A DNA stretch of 64,000 nt from Neisseria chenwenguii (GCF_002216145.1 NZ_CP022278.1:806001-870000); one strand, 5' to 3'; numbered from the stretch's first letter, positions 1 through 8,802 are shown. The notes: generated by a model not told the origin, from the letters alone. Numbers and translations are program-made.

Positions 1-1
1 T

Positions 2-670
2 GCCGAACAGGCGCAAAGCAACGGCAGCGCGCTGGCGTTGGGCATCAGCCAGTACACCGCCGACGGCAACGGTTACGAAAATGCCGTCGTCAACTTGAGC
101 AACTACCGCAGCCCGTCCGACGCCGTCCCCTATTACGCCAAAAACCACCTCGTCCCCTTCGGCGAATACAAACCCCTGCCGTTGATTACCAACTTCCTTT
201 ACAGACTGATGAATATGCCCTTGGCCGACTTCCGCCGGGGCGGCGAAGGCCAGGCGCCGCTGGTGCTGAAAAACCAGCGCGTCGCCTTCAACATCTGCTA
301 CGAAGACGGCTTCGGCGACGAACTCATCGCCACCGCCCGCCAGTCCACCCTGCTCGCCAACGTCAGCAACATGGCCTGGTACGGCGACTCCAACGCCATG
401 TACCAACAGCTCCAGCAGTCGCAAGCCCGCGCAATGGAACTCGGCCGCTACATGGTGCGCGCCACCAACACCGGCGCCACCGCCATCGTCTCCCCCAAAG
501 GCAGCATCGTCGCCGCAGCCGAACCCAACACCGACGCCGTGCTTGAAAGCCACATTAAAGGCTACACCGGCGAAACCCCCTACATGCGCATGGGCGGCTC
601 CTACTGGCTCATCGGACTGCTCGCCGCCGTCGCCCTCGTGTTGTTTGCCTTACGGCGCAAACCCGAATAA
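2..670 (+). CDS. lnt: Apolipoprotein N-acyltransferase, C-terminal part (5' end outside window)
   Basis: Inner-membrane enzyme that adds the third acyl chain to the N-terminal cysteine of lipoproteins. The reading frame is open from base 2, so the start and the N-terminal membrane segments lie upstream. Visible parts of the nitrilase-like domain are NHLVPFGEY, with the catalytic lysine just before the N and the conserved glutamate, and NICYED, which holds the catalytic cysteine. The catalytic glutamate of the Glu-Lys-Cys triad should lie upstream of the window. A hydrophobic segment (YWLIGLLAAVALVLFAL) followed by RRKPE gives the usual last transmembrane helix. A DUS inverted repeat follows the stop. 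Confidence 0.93.
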   Translation, partial: AEQAQSNGSALALGISQYTADGNGYENAVVNLSNYRSPSDAVPYYAKNHLVPFGEYKPLPLITNFLYRLMNMPLADFRRGGEGQAPLVLKNQRVAFNICYEDGFGDELIATARQSTLLANVSNMAWYGDSNAMYQQLQQSQARAMELGRYMVRATNTGATAIVSPKGSIVAAAEPNTDAVLESHIKGYTGETPYMRMGGSYWLIGLLAAVALVLFALRRKPE

Positions 671-690
671 CGGCCGCTTTGCCAAAAATC

Positions 691-723
691 AGGCCGTCTG
701 AAAGTTTGATTTTCAGACGGCCT
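691..723 (+). terminator. DUS inverted-repeat terminator after lnt
   Basis: AGGCCGTCTGAAA and its reverse complement, separated by a few bases, form a strong hairpin 20 bases after the lnt stop. Confidence 0.7.
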
Positions 724-836
724 GACGATATTTAACGAATGACGTAGTACGTCACGCCGTTTGGAAACGGCGGCTGATGCCGTCTGAAAAAGCGGGGCGG
801 TAGGGTTGTAATTTGTGCGGTGAGGTTTGTGCGGCA

Positions 837-871
837 GGTACGGTTACGCCGCTTTAGGCGGCTAACCGTAC
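837..871. repeat. REP-like palindrome, copy 1
   Basis: Palindromic unit GTACGGTTACGCCGC..GGCGGCTAACCGTAC with a TTTA loop. The same unit recurs at seven other intergenic sites in the window. Confidence 0.7.
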
Positions 872-1113
872 AACTACCGCAGCTATTAATATTCCACTAT
901 CCGCAGGCTGGGCTCCAGCCCGGCAATGCCGTCTGAAAAACATCTGAAATCCTGCCGGGCTGACGGTTCGGCAAACCCGCCAACCGAGTCCGGCCTACGG
1001 AAACCCCGTCCAAAAAATCTTTACACATCCCCAAGGCCGTCTGAAAACCCGCTCCGTTATAATCCCCAAAACCGCCCTCCCCTTTTCAGACGGCCTCCCC
1101 CAGAGGAATCCCC

Positions 1114-1680
1114 ATGCCCACAGCCCTCATCTCCATCGACTACACCCGCGACTTCGTTGCCGACGACGGCAAACTCACCGCCGGCGTGCCCGCGCAGGCC
1201 GTTTCAGACAGCATCGCCCGTGTGACCCAAGCCGCGTTTGATGCCGGACACTACATCTTTTTCGCCATCGACGCCCATCAGGAAAACGACCCCTTCCATC
1301 CCGAAAGCCGCCTGTTCCCGCCGCACAACCTCAACGGCACCGCCGGCCGCGGCCTCTACGGCAAACTCGCTGCGTTCTACGCCGCCCACCAAGCCGACAG
1401 CCGCGTGTTCTGGCGCGACAAAACCCGCTACTCCGCCTTCGCCGGCACCGACCTCGACCTGCGCCTGCGCGAGCGCAAAGTCGATACCGTAATCCTCACC
1501 GGCGTCTTAACCGACATCTGCGTCCTCCATACCGCCGTCGATGCCTATAACCTAGGCTACAGCATCGAAGTCGAAACCACCGCCGTCGCCGCCCTCAGCG
1601 AAGAAAACCACCGATTCGCCCTCAACCACATGCAAAACGTCTTAGGCGCCACCCTGCTCTCAGGCTTAGAAAAAATCTGA
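1114..1680 (+). CDS. Cysteine hydrolase of the isochorismatase/nicotinamidase family
   Basis: 188-residue single-domain hydrolase. The family triad is visible: Asp in SIDYTRDF (about residue 9), Lys in WRDKTRYSAF (about 108) and Cys in LTDICVLHTA (about 140). The family hydrolyses amides such as nicotinamide, ureido compounds or isochorismate; the substrate here cannot be told from sequence. The start is supported by GAGGAA seven bases upstream of the ATG. It is monocistronic, with a TATAAT about 50 bases upstream and a DUS hairpin behind it. Confidence 0.85.
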   Translation: MPTALISIDYTRDFVADDGKLTAGVPAQAVSDSIARVTQAAFDAGHYIFFAIDAHQENDPFHPESRLFPPHNLNGTAGRGLYGKLAAFYAAHQADSRVFWRDKTRYSAFAGTDLDLRLRERKVDTVILTGVLTDICVLHTAVDAYNLGYSIEVETTAVAALSEENHRFALNHMQNVLGATLLSGLEKI

Positions 1681-1697
1681 TGCAGACGCACAAAACT

Positions 1698-1735
1698 TTT
1701 CAGACGGCCTTGCATCCAAACAGGCCGTCTGAAAT
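1698..1735 (+). terminator. DUS inverted-repeat terminator after cysteine hydrolase
   Basis: TTTCAGACGGCCT and AGGCCGTCTGAAA flank a 13-base loop just after the stop. Confidence 0.6.
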
Positions 1736-1980
1736 TCTTTACAACTATACATACACCCATGTTTGTACTATACTAAGCCTATATCCCGAGCAAACCACTC
1801 AAATTTTAAAAAGCTATCAACTTTCAAAAAACAACACAAATTTACCTATCAATAGTGTAATATCAGCAAACCGAACGCGTCTGATAGAAGTATCGGAAAA
1901 GCGGTGTTATACTTGACCGCCGCACACAATTCCAAGCCGTGTCTCCGAGGCGGCAGTCTGACAAAAGGAAAACAAAACCA
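1736..1980. other. AT-rich leader region of rpoH
   Basis: Unusually AT-rich for this chromosome, with no credible ORF. TATACT at 1908-1913 is a possible -10 box, but no convincing -35 is visible 17 bases upstream. Confidence 0.4.
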
Positions 1981-2844
1981 ATGAATAACGCTTTCGCATT
2001 ACCCGTCATCCACAGCGGTAACGGCAGCTTGGAGCAGTACATTCATACCGTCAACAGCATTCCCATGCTTTCTCAAGAAGAAGAAAGCAGCTTGGCTGAG
2101 CGCCAACTCAAAGGCGACCTCGAAGCCGCCAAAAAGCTCATCCTTTCCCACCTGCGCGTGGTTGTTTCCATCGCGCGCGGTTACGACGGCTACGGCCTCA
2201 ACCAAGCCGACCTGATTCAGGAAGGCAACATCGGCCTGATGAAAGCGGTCAAACGCTACGAACCCAGCCGCGGCGCGCGTCTCTTCTCATTTGCCGTACA
2301 CTGGATCAAAGCCGAAATCCACGAATTTATCCTGCGCAACTGGCGCTTGGTTCGCGTCGCCACCACCAAGCCGCAGCGCAAACTGTTTTTCAACCTGCGT
2401 TCCATGCGCAAAAACTTGAACGCCCTGTCGCCCAAAGAAGCGCAGGACATCGCCGACGATTTGGGCGTCAAACTTTCCGAAGTTTTGGAAATGGAACAGC
2501 GCATGACCGGCCACGACATCGCGATTATGGCCGACAACAGCGACGACGAAGACAGCTTCGCGCCGATTGACTGGTTGGCCGACAACGAAACCGAGCCGAC
2601 CCGCCAAATCGCCAAACAGGCGCATTACGCGCTGCAAACCGAAGGTCTGCAAAACGCCCTCTCCCAGCTCGACGACCGCAGCCGCCGCATCGTCGAAAGC
2701 CGCTGGTTGCAAGACGACGGCGGTCTGACCCTGCACGAGCTGGCCGCCGAATACGGCGTCTCCGCCGAGCGCATCCGCCAAATCGAAGCCAAAGCCATGC
2801 AGAAACTGCGCGGTTTCTTGGCCGAGGAAGCCGAAGCAGTCTAA
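1981..2844 (+). CDS. rpoH: RNA polymerase sigma-32 (heat-shock) factor
   Basis: 287-residue sigma-70 family factor of the RpoH type, directing core polymerase to heat-shock promoters. Region 2 is recognised by NLRVV-type sequence LSHLRVVVSIARGYDGYGL, the RpoH box follows at about 125-150 (KPQRKLFFNLR), and region 4 ends with a helix-turn-helix (LHELAAEYGVSAERIRQIE). The frame is open 42 bases further upstream, but the ATG at 1981 follows an AAAGGAAAA ribosome site and gives the usual family N-terminus MNNAFALP. A 300-base spacer precedes it, AT-rich near its end, with TATACT at 1908-1913. A DUS hairpin follows. Confidence 0.95.
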   Translation: MNNAFALPVIHSGNGSLEQYIHTVNSIPMLSQEEESSLAERQLKGDLEAAKKLILSHLRVVVSIARGYDGYGLNQADLIQEGNIGLMKAVKRYEPSRGARLFSFAVHWIKAEIHEFILRNWRLVRVATTKPQRKLFFNLRSMRKNLNALSPKEAQDIADDLGVKLSEVLEMEQRMTGHDIAIMADNSDDEDSFAPIDWLADNETEPTRQIAKQAHYALQTEGLQNALSQLDDRSRRIVESRWLQDDGGLTLHELAAEYGVSAERIRQIEAKAMQKLRGFLAEEAEAV

Positions 2845-2864
2845 CGCACCGTTTTAAACAACAT

Positions 2865-2910
2865 AAAGGCCGTCTGAAAACATCCGATTCCAGGTTTTCA
2901 GGCGGCCTTT
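2865..2910 (+). terminator. DUS inverted-repeat terminator after rpoH
   Basis: AAAGGCCGTCTGAAAA pairs with TTTTCAGGCGGCCTTT; the right arm has one substitution in the DUS core. Confidence 0.7.
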
Positions 2911-2961
2911 CCACACCCCGCCGCCCCGCGCCGAAACATTCATTCCAAAGCCGACTTAGGC

Positions 2962-2967
2962 TATAAT
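2962..2967 (+). promoter_or_regulatory. -10 box of hemA
   Basis: Perfect TATAAT 36 bases before the hemA ATG. No good -35 hexamer is visible. Confidence 0.5.
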
Positions 2968-3002
2968 ACGCGACTACACACGCCACCCGTTTTCCAAATC
3001 CC

Positions 3003-4256
3003 ATGCAACTCACCGCCGTCGGACTCAACCACCAAACCGCGCCTTTGAGCATACGCGAAAAGCTGGCCTTCGCCGCCGCCGCACTGCCCGAAGCCGTGCG
3101 GAATTTGGCGCACAGCGCCGCGGCGGGAGAAGCGGTCATTCTCTCCACCTGCAACCGCACCGAACTTTACTGCGTCGGCGACACCGAGCAAATCATCGAC
3201 TGGCTCGCGCAATACCACAACATCCCCGCCGAAGAAATCCGCCCCTACCTCTACACCTTCGACAGCAGCGAAACCGTCCGCCACGCCTTCCGCGTCGCCT
3301 GCGGCCTCGATTCCATGGTTTTGGGCGAACCGCAAATCCTCGGCCAAATCAAAGACGCCGTGCGCGTTGCCCAAGAGCAGGGAAGCCTCAGCAGCCACCT
3401 CAACGCCCTGTTTCAAAAAACATTTGCCGTCGCCAAAGAAGTGCGCACCGACACGGCCGTCGGCGAAAACTCCGTCTCCATGGCCGCCGCCTCCGTCAAA
3501 ATGGCCGAACAGATTTTCCCGTCCGTTGCCGATCTCAACGTCTTATTCATCGGCGCCGGCGAAATGATCGAGCTCGTCGCCACCTACTTCGCCGCCAAAC
3601 ACCCCAAACGCATTGCCGTCGCCAACCGCACCCTGCCGCGCGCGCAGGAATTGTGCGACAAACTCAGCGTCGATGCCGAACCGCGCCTGCTCAACGAGCT
3701 ACCCGACATCCTGCACGAATACGACGTCGTCGTCTCCTCCACCGCCAGCCAGCTCCCGCTGGTCGGCAAGGGCATGGTCGAACGCGCCCTGAAAAAACGC
3801 CACAATCTGCCCGTATTCCTGCTCGACCTAGCCGTTCCCCGCGACATCGAAGCCGAAGTCGGCGAGCTGGGCGACGCCTACCTCTACACCGTTGACGACA
3901 TGATGGGCATCGTCCAAAACGGCAAAGACGCCCGCCAAAAAGCCGCCGCCGAAGCCGAAGCCATGGTCGAAGAAAAAGTCGCCGAATTCACCGCTTGGCA
4001 AAAAAGCCGCCAAAGCGTCCCCCTCATCCGCGCCCTGCGCGACGAAGGCGAACGCGCCCGCCGCCAAGTGCTTGAAAACGCAATGAAACAGCTCGCCAAA
4101 GGCGCCTCGCCCGAAGAAGTTTTGGAACGTCTCTCCGTCCAGCTTACCAACAAACTGCTCCACTCCCCAACCCGCACCCTCAATAAAGCCGGTTCGGAAA
4201 ACAGCGACTTGGTCGATGCCGTCGCGCAGATTTATCATTTGGACAAACATGGGTAG
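3003..4256 (+). CDS. hemA: Glutamyl-tRNA reductase
   Basis: First committed enzyme of C5-pathway haem synthesis; it reduces glutamyl-tRNA to glutamate-1-semialdehyde with NADPH. 417 residues, normal for the family. The N-terminal catalytic domain has STCNRTELY with the nucleophile Cys50, the Rossmann motif is IGAGEM (about 185-190), and a C-terminal helical dimerisation domain follows. The TAG stop sits at the left edge of a REP-like palindrome. Confidence 0.96.
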   Translation: MQLTAVGLNHQTAPLSIREKLAFAAAALPEAVRNLAHSAAAGEAVILSTCNRTELYCVGDTEQIIDWLAQYHNIPAEEIRPYLYTFDSSETVRHAFRVACGLDSMVLGEPQILGQIKDAVRVAQEQGSLSSHLNALFQKTFAVAKEVRTDTAVGENSVSMAAASVKMAEQIFPSVADLNVLFIGAGEMIELVATYFAAKHPKRIAVANRTLPRAQELCDKLSVDAEPRLLNELPDILHEYDVVVSSTASQLPLVGKGMVERALKKRHNLPVFLLDLAVPRDIEAEVGELGDAYLYTVDDMMGIVQNGKDARQKAAAEAEAMVEEKVAEFTAWQKSRQSVPLIRALRDEGERARRQVLENAMKQLAKGASPEEVLERLSVQLTNKLLHSPTRTLNKAGSENSDLVDAVAQIYHLDKHG

Positions 4257-4290
4257 GTACGGTTAGCCGCCTAAAGCGGCGTAACCGTAC
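4256..4290. repeat. REP-like palindrome, copy 2
   Basis: GTACGGTTAGCCGCC and GGCGTAACCGTAC arms. It starts at the last base of the hemA stop and could act as its terminator. Confidence 0.7.
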
Positions 4291-4378
4291 AGGCCCACGC
4301 AAACCGCACCATACGAATTACAACCCCATTACCCCGCTTTTTCAGACGGCACCTGCAGGTGTTTCCGAATGGCGAGAC

Positions 4379-4411
4379 GTACGGTTAGCCGCCTTTGGCG
4401 GCTAACCGTAC
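4379..4411. repeat. REP-like palindrome, copy 3
   Basis: Same unit with a TTT loop. Between it and dsbB lie a smaller GGTCGGATAC/GTATCCGACC palindrome (about 4455-4480) and a DUS. The 377-base spacer 4257-4633 otherwise shows only a TAAAAT (4579-4584) as a possible -10 for dsbB. Confidence 0.7.
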
Positions 4412-4633
4412 TACGTTTGCCTGAATCCGACATCGATGGAAACCGCTGAAAATGTCGGTCGGATACAAGTATCCGACCTACCCCCGCCAAAATTTTCAGA
4501 CGGCCTCAACCTCCGCCCGTTAACCCGCAGGCAAGCGACGTTTTCCCCGCCCGATACCACCCGCCTTCCCGCCTGTGTTAAAATCCCCGTTCCGCTTCAC
4601 AACAAAAGGCCGTCTGAAAACGGCGCGAACGCT

Positions 4634-5128
4634 ATGAATTGCTTTAGAAAAACCCTGCTTGGGCTGATTGTCCTCTCCGTCTTGACCGCCTGCGGTTCGT
4701 TTTTTTCACAATATGTCTTAGGGCTGGACCCGTGCGTATTGTGCATTTTGCAGCGCGTTTCCGTTTTGGCTGTCGGCTTGGTCGTTTTGCTGACCGCGTT
4801 TTCGCGCCAAACTTCCAAAGCAGTGCGCACGCTCAGCGCGCTGCTCATCAGCGTTCCTGCTGTTTACGGCGCGGGCGTGGCGGTTTACCAGCTCTGGCTG
4901 CAAAGCCTGCCGCCGGGCGAAGCGCCCTCCTGCGGCGCGCCGTGGACGTTCCGCCTGAAAGACTGGCCGCTGTTCGACTATTGGGAATTTGTCGTGCGCG
5001 GCTTCGGCAACTGCGCCGTACCCGATTATTTCTTGGACATCCCGCTGCCCGTGTGGAGCGTGGCGTATTTCGGGTTTGTCGTACTGGCGGTTTGGTTTGC
5101 GTGGTTTAAAACGCGCGGTGCGAAATAA
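4634..5128 (+). CDS. dsbB: Disulfide bond formation protein B
   Basis: Inner-membrane quinone reductase that reoxidises periplasmic DsbA. Both cysteine pairs are present: Cys34-x-x-Cys37 in DPCVLC after the first membrane helix, and the second pair in the APSCGAPW and FGNCAVP periplasmic loop. Four hydrophobic helices are evident. The frame is open 198 bases further upstream through a DUS, but the ATG at 4634 gives the normal length of 164 residues. VLTAC at residues 16-20 resembles a lipobox but lies inside helix 1. Confidence 0.92.
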   Translation: MNCFRKTLLGLIVLSVLTACGSFFSQYVLGLDPCVLCILQRVSVLAVGLVVLLTAFSRQTSKAVRTLSALLISVPAVYGAGVAVYQLWLQSLPPGEAPSCGAPWTFRLKDWPLFDYWEFVVRGFGNCAVPDYFLDIPLPVWSVAYFGFVVLAVWFAWFKTRGAK

Positions 5129-5129
5129 A

Positions 5130-5173
5130 AAACACAGAGGCCGTCTGAATTTTCAGACGGCCTCTGTGTTTTT
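5130..5173. terminator. Bidirectional terminator between dsbB and ptsI
   Basis: Long perfect stem: AAAACACAG extends the AGGCCGTCTGAA arm and CTGTGTTTT extends the other. It serves both convergent genes. Confidence 0.85.
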
Positions 5174-5190
5174 ATTTCCAAACGCAACCT

Positions 5191-6942
5191 TTACGCCTCA
5201 ACTTCCAATTGGTTCAACCCTTTCAACAATTTATCCGATTTTTCCGGGTCTTCGTTGCGCATGAATTTGGCGACGGTGTCTTCCAGCGCGGCGGCGTTGC
5301 TTTGCAGAACGATATTTTTCACGGCCAAGAGGTTGTTGGGATTCATGGAAAAACGGCGCAGCCCCATGCCGAGCAGGAGGCGGGTGAAGGCGGTGTCGCC
5401 GGCCATTTCGCCGCAGACGGAAACGCTTTTTTCCATGCGGTTGGCGGTGCGGATGATGTGCTGCACCATTTTCAAAACGGCGGGGTGGCCGGGTTGGTAG
5501 AGGTGGCTGACGGCATCGTCGCTGCGGTCGACGGACAAAACGTATTGGATCAGGTCGTTGGTGCCGATGGAGATGAAATCGACCAGCTTGAGGATGCTGC
5601 CGACGGTGATGGCGGCGGAGGGGATTTCGATCATGCAGCCGACGACGACGCTGCCGAAGGTTTCGCCGCGCTCGGAGAGCTGCTTTTGCGCGGTGTCGAG
5701 GTGGATCAGGCATTGGCGCACTTCGGCGACGGAGGTAATCATCGGCCACATCATTTTGACGGGGCCGTGGGCGGCGGCGCGGAGGATGGCGCGCATTTGG
5801 GTGCGGAACATCACGGGTTCGGCGAGACAGAGGCGGATGCCGGTCAGGCCGAGCGCGGGGTTGAGGCTGCCGTTGGGCGTGGCGTTTTGGCCGAACCAGC
5901 GCGGATTTTTATCGACGCCCAAATCGACGGTGCGTATGGTCAGGGTTTTTCCTTTGAGTTTTTTGACCAGCTCGCTGTAAATTTCGTATTGCTCGTCTTC
6001 AGACGGCATGGTGTCGCGGTTGAGGTAGAGAAATTCGCTGCGGAACAGCCCGACCCCGTCGGCGCCGACGGTGTTTAAGGCTTTGATGTCTTCGACGGAC
6101 TCGATGTTGGCCAGAAGCTCGATGCCGGTGCCGTCGGCGGTGGTGGCGGCGGTTTTTTTCAGCTTGTTGAGTTCGCGTTTGTGGCTGCGGTAGGCGCGCT
6201 CGAGGCGGCGGTACTCGCTCAATACCATGTCGTCGGGCGCGATAATCAGCACGCCGTTGATGCCGTCCACAATCACGGTTTCGTTTTCGGTAATCAGGCG
6301 GCGGGCGTTGTGCAGGCCGATGACCGACGGAATGTTGAGGCTGCGCCCCAAAATCGCGGTGTGGCTGGTGGGGCCGCCGACGTCGGTTGCAAACGCGGTA
6401 ATGCGTTGTTCTTTAAAGAGAACGGTATCGGCTGGCGATAAATCGTGGGCGATGAGAATTGTGTCTTCCGAGGGATTTTCCGCCAGCGTCAAATCGTTGG
6501 ACAAGCCGACCAGATTATTGTGAATCCGCTGCACCACTTGCAGCATATCCTGCTTGCGCTCGCGCAAATAAGCGTCGTCGATGCTGTCGAACTGTGCGGA
6601 AAGGCGGTCGCTTTGCAGCTTCAGCGCCCATTCGGCATTGATTTTCTGAGCACGCACAATTTCCACCGGTTCACCCGAAAGCGTGACATCGGTCAACAGC
6701 ATCAGATGCAGCGAGATAAACGCGCCCAATTCCGTCGGCGCGTTTTCGGGAATCGCGCTGCGCAGCTGTTCCAATTCCTTGCGCGTGGCCTTCACCGCCG
6801 CTTTGAAGCGCTCGACTTCCGCCTCGAGATGCTCTTCAACGATGTCGTATTGAGGCACTTCCGCCGTGCCCCGAGCAATCAGGTGGGCGCGGCCGATGGA
6901 AATGCCTTTGCCCGCCGCCACGCCGTGTAACACAATGCTCAT
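5191..6942 (-). CDS. ptsI: PTS enzyme I (phosphoenolpyruvate-protein phosphotransferase)
   Basis: Cytoplasmic enzyme that moves phosphate from PEP to HPr. 583 residues. The phosphorylated histidine is His194 in GGPTSHTAILGRS. PEP-binding motifs GCMIEIPSA and FISIGTNDLIQY are present, and the catalytic cysteine is in SVCGEMAGD near the C-terminus. The start at 6942 shares its A with the ptsH stop (TAATG overlap), so the two are translationally coupled. A longer upstream reading of the frame only runs through ptsH. Confidence 0.96.
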   Translation of the reverse strand: MSIVLHGVAAGKGISIGRAHLIARGTAEVPQYDIVEEHLEAEVERFKAAVKATRKELEQLRSAIPENAPTELGAFISLHLMLLTDVTLSGEPVEIVRAQKINAEWALKLQSDRLSAQFDSIDDAYLRERKQDMLQVVQRIHNNLVGLSNDLTLAENPSEDTILIAHDLSPADTVLFKEQRITAFATDVGGPTSHTAILGRSLNIPSVIGLHNARRLITENETVIVDGINGVLIIAPDDMVLSEYRRLERAYRSHKRELNKLKKTAATTADGTGIELLANIESVEDIKALNTVGADGVGLFRSEFLYLNRDTMPSEDEQYEIYSELVKKLKGKTLTIRTVDLGVDKNPRWFGQNATPNGSLNPALGLTGIRLCLAEPVMFRTQMRAILRAAAHGPVKMMWPMITSVAEVRQCLIHLDTAQKQLSERGETFGSVVVGCMIEIPSAAITVGSILKLVDFISIGTNDLIQYVLSVDRSDDAVSHLYQPGHPAVLKMVQHIIRTANRMEKSVSVCGEMAGDTAFTRLLLGMGLRRFSMNPNNLLAVKNIVLQSNAAALEDTVAKFMRNEDPEKSDKLLKGLNQLEVEA

Positions 6943-7211
6943 TACTCGCCCTCGCCGAAGTAGTCGTTGATCAGATCCGTCAGCGCCGCCATCGCCGCCG
7001 CCTCGTCCGCACCGTCGGTTTCCAGCTCGATGACCGTGCCTTTCGCCGCCGCCAGCATCATCAAACCCATAATGCTTTTGCCGTTGACGCGGCTGCCGTT
7101 TTTCGACACCCACACTTCGCTTTCAAACTGCGACGCGGTTTGGGTAAATTTGCTCGACGCGCGGGCATGCAGGCCGAGTTTGTTGATGATTTCGATGTTT
7201 TGCTTGAGCAT
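6942..7211 (-). CDS. ptsH: Phosphocarrier protein HPr
   Basis: 89 residues. It carries the phosphoryl group from enzyme I on His15 (KLGLHARAS) and has the regulatory Ser46 in NGKSIMGLM, the site used by HPr kinase. It has a good ribosome site (AAGGGAA). It follows ptsL at 235 bases and overlaps ptsI by one base. Confidence 0.96.
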   Translation of the reverse strand: MLKQNIEIINKLGLHARASSKFTQTASQFESEVWVSKNGSRVNGKSIMGLMMLAAAKGTVIELETDGADEAAAMAALTDLINDYFGEGE

Positions 7212-7305
7212 GGATTTCCCTTGTAGAAGTGTGCGTGGAACGGCGGGGAAAATTTTTCAGACGGCCTTTTTATAAATAGCCGTGGTTTAACAATGTTGAT
7301 GTTGA

Positions 7306-7425
7306 GTAGGGTGTAAACCCACCACCTGCCCAAAAGAGCAGGAATGCCGTCTGAAAAAATATTGCAAACGGCCGGCGTAGATTTTGTCCTGCGGGCAAAC
7401 GGTGGGCCGGCAAGCCCACCCTACG
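7306..7425. repeat. Repeat with GTAGGGTG-type inverted ends, copy 1
   Basis: Begins TAGGGTGTAAACCCACC and ends GGCAAGCCCACCCTACG, with a DUS inside. It resembles the element at 39751-39816. It lies in the ptsL-ptsH spacer. Confidence 0.4.
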
Positions 7426-7446
7426 TCATTCTGTTGATGATATTGT

Positions 7447-7884
7447 TCAGACGGCCTCAGCCTTATTACAAACCAAATCGTCCGGCGCGGCCGTAATCGC
7501 AAAAATCCCGCGTACCGCCGCATCGCGCACCAATTCGGTAAACTCGGTCAGATTTTCCGCCTTGGGCGAATACTGAATCGCCTTAATCAGCATCGGCGCG
7601 TTCAGCCCCGTCAGAATCGCCGATTTGTTTTCGCGCACCAAACGCCGCGCCGCGTTGCAGGGCGTGGCGCCGAAAATGTCGGTCATAATCAACACACCGT
7701 GGCAGTTGTCGGGAAACTCCTGAATCTTGGCGACCGCATCGTTGATCACGTCGTCGTGGCTTTCAGACGGCAACACGCCGAGAATATGCACATTCTCCGG
7801 TTTGCCGTCGGGGAAAAAATGATGCGCCAAACCGCGGTAGGCTTCGCCTATGGTTTCGTGGGTAATGATAAGCAGGCCGATCAT
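7447..7884 (-). CDS. ptsL: PTS EIIA component, mannose type
   Basis: 145-residue EIIA-Man/fructose-family protein. The phosphorylated histidine is His9 in LIITHETIGEA, and the VLIMTDIFGATPCNAA motif (about 80-95) is typical. No EIIB or membrane EIIC/EIID gene lies nearby, so with enzyme I and HPr this looks like the truncated, regulatory PTS known in Neisseria rather than a sugar transporter. It has a good ribosome site (AGGAAT). Confidence 0.88.
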   Translation of the reverse strand: MIGLLIITHETIGEAYRGLAHHFFPDGKPENVHILGVLPSESHDDVINDAVAKIQEFPDNCHGVLIMTDIFGATPCNAARRLVRENKSAILTGLNAPMLIKAIQYSPKAENLTEFTELVRDAAVRGIFAITAAPDDLVCNKAEAV

Positions 7885-8109
7885 GGCTGTATTCCTGAAA
7901 GATGTTTTTAAAACTGCGGGTTATGGTTATATGGTTGTGAACGGCGGAGAAACAAGGCCGTCTGAAAAGGGAAATCCGAAAAGGCAGAACCAACGCCGTT
8001 TTTCAGACGACCTCAGGGCTTCCTAATATTTTATCCGTAAGCGGATTTTTTAGACAAAAAACGGATACAAGGCAAAAAAGCCGCTGCGTGATGAATCGTC
8101 AGGAAGCCC
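7885..8109. other. Spacer with mucosa-dialect DUS
   Basis: No gene. It contains one AG-DUS, and TTCAGACGACCT at 8002-8013, the complement of AGGTCGTCTGAA (AG-mucDUS). Confidence 0.5.
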
Positions 8110-8673
8110 CTAGCCCTGATTCAGCGCGTAAATTTCACCTAAATTGCGCCACGCGCCCGCGGCATCCATGCCGTAGCCGAACACATAACGGTTGGGAACG
8201 TCCAGCCCGACGTAATCGCCTTTGGTCGGTTTTTCCTTACCAATCAATTTATTGGCAAACACCGCCGCACGGCAGCTTGCCGCGCCCATTTCCAGCAGCT
8301 TTGCCTGAATTGCCGCCATCGTGTGGCCTTCATCGAGAATGTCGTCCAACACCACCACATGACGCCCCTCGATCTGCGCGCGCTCAGGCATCCGTTTCCA
8401 GTTGAACGCCCCGCCCGCGAGCTTGTCACCGTAACGCGAAACGTGCACATAATCGAAATCGAGCGGGAAACGCAACAGCGGCAGAAGTTTGCCGGTAAAC
8501 ACCACCGCCCCGCCCATCACGGGCAGCAGCAGCGGGTATTTGCCGCCCAAATCGCGGGTGATTTCGGCGGCCACTTTTTCCAGCGCGGCCTCGCATTCTT
8601 CGCGGGAAAACAGCAAATCGGCGTTGTCGAGCATGGCTTGGGTTACGCGGCGTTTGGTTTCTAAATCGGTCAT
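8110..8673 (-). CDS. hpt: Hypoxanthine-guanine phosphoribosyltransferase
   Basis: Purine salvage enzyme: hypoxanthine or guanine plus PRPP gives the nucleotide. The type I PRPP loop is VVVLDDILDEGHTMAAI (about 107-122). The YGDKLAGG stretch is the flexible loop and YVGLDVPNRYVFGYG the base-binding region. 187 residues, AGGAAAA ribosome site, TATAAT (8704-8709 on the reverse strand) upstream. A second, different PRTase lies at 46648-47172. Confidence 0.88.
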   Translation of the reverse strand: MTDLETKRRVTQAMLDNADLLFSREECEAALEKVAAEITRDLGGKYPLLLPVMGGAVVFTGKLLPLLRFPLDFDYVHVSRYGDKLAGGAFNWKRMPERAQIEGRHVVVLDDILDEGHTMAAIQAKLLEMGAASCRAAVFANKLIGKEKPTKGDYVGLDVPNRYVFGYGMDAAGAWRNLGEIYALNQG

Positions 8674-8703
8674 GGCGTTTTCCTGTCGGGGTGGGAAATG
8701 TTT

Positions 8704-8709
8704 ATTATA
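8704..8709 (-). promoter_or_regulatory. -10 box of hpt
   Basis: Perfect TATAAT on the reverse strand, 31 bases before the ATG. Confidence 0.45.
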
Positions 8710-8714
8710 AACCC

Positions 8715-8769
8715 AAAGGCCGTCTGAAAATACGTCTGCACGGGAGCAGCGGATTTTCAGACGGCCTTT
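8715..8769. terminator. DUS inverted repeat between hpt and lipoprotein
   Basis: AAAGGCCGTCTGAAAA and TTTTCAGACGGCCTTTTT flank a 20-base loop, ending the reverse-strand lipoprotein transcript. Confidence 0.6.
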
Positions 8770-8802
8770 TTCTGTTTGGGTAGGTTGGGTAGGATTCAGA
8801 CT

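Larger units (their letters stand above)
671..1113. other. Non-coding spacer lnt - cysteine hydrolase
   Basis: 443 bases without a credible gene. It holds the DUS hairpin, single DUS copies near 780, 929 and 1034, a REP-like palindrome (837-871), a TATAAT at 1058-1063 that could serve the next gene, and a reverse-oriented DUS just before its start. Confidence 0.6.

Noticed and set aside
4682..4696. Lipobox-like VLTAC near the DsbB N-terminus
   Set aside because: It lies in the first membrane helix of a polytopic protein whose start and disulfide motifs fit DsbB.
5209..6078. 289-codon open frame opposite ptsI
   Set aside because: Antisense shadow of a GC-rich gene; low-complexity Gly/Ala/Asp sequence, no ribosome site, and ptsI is certain on the other strand.
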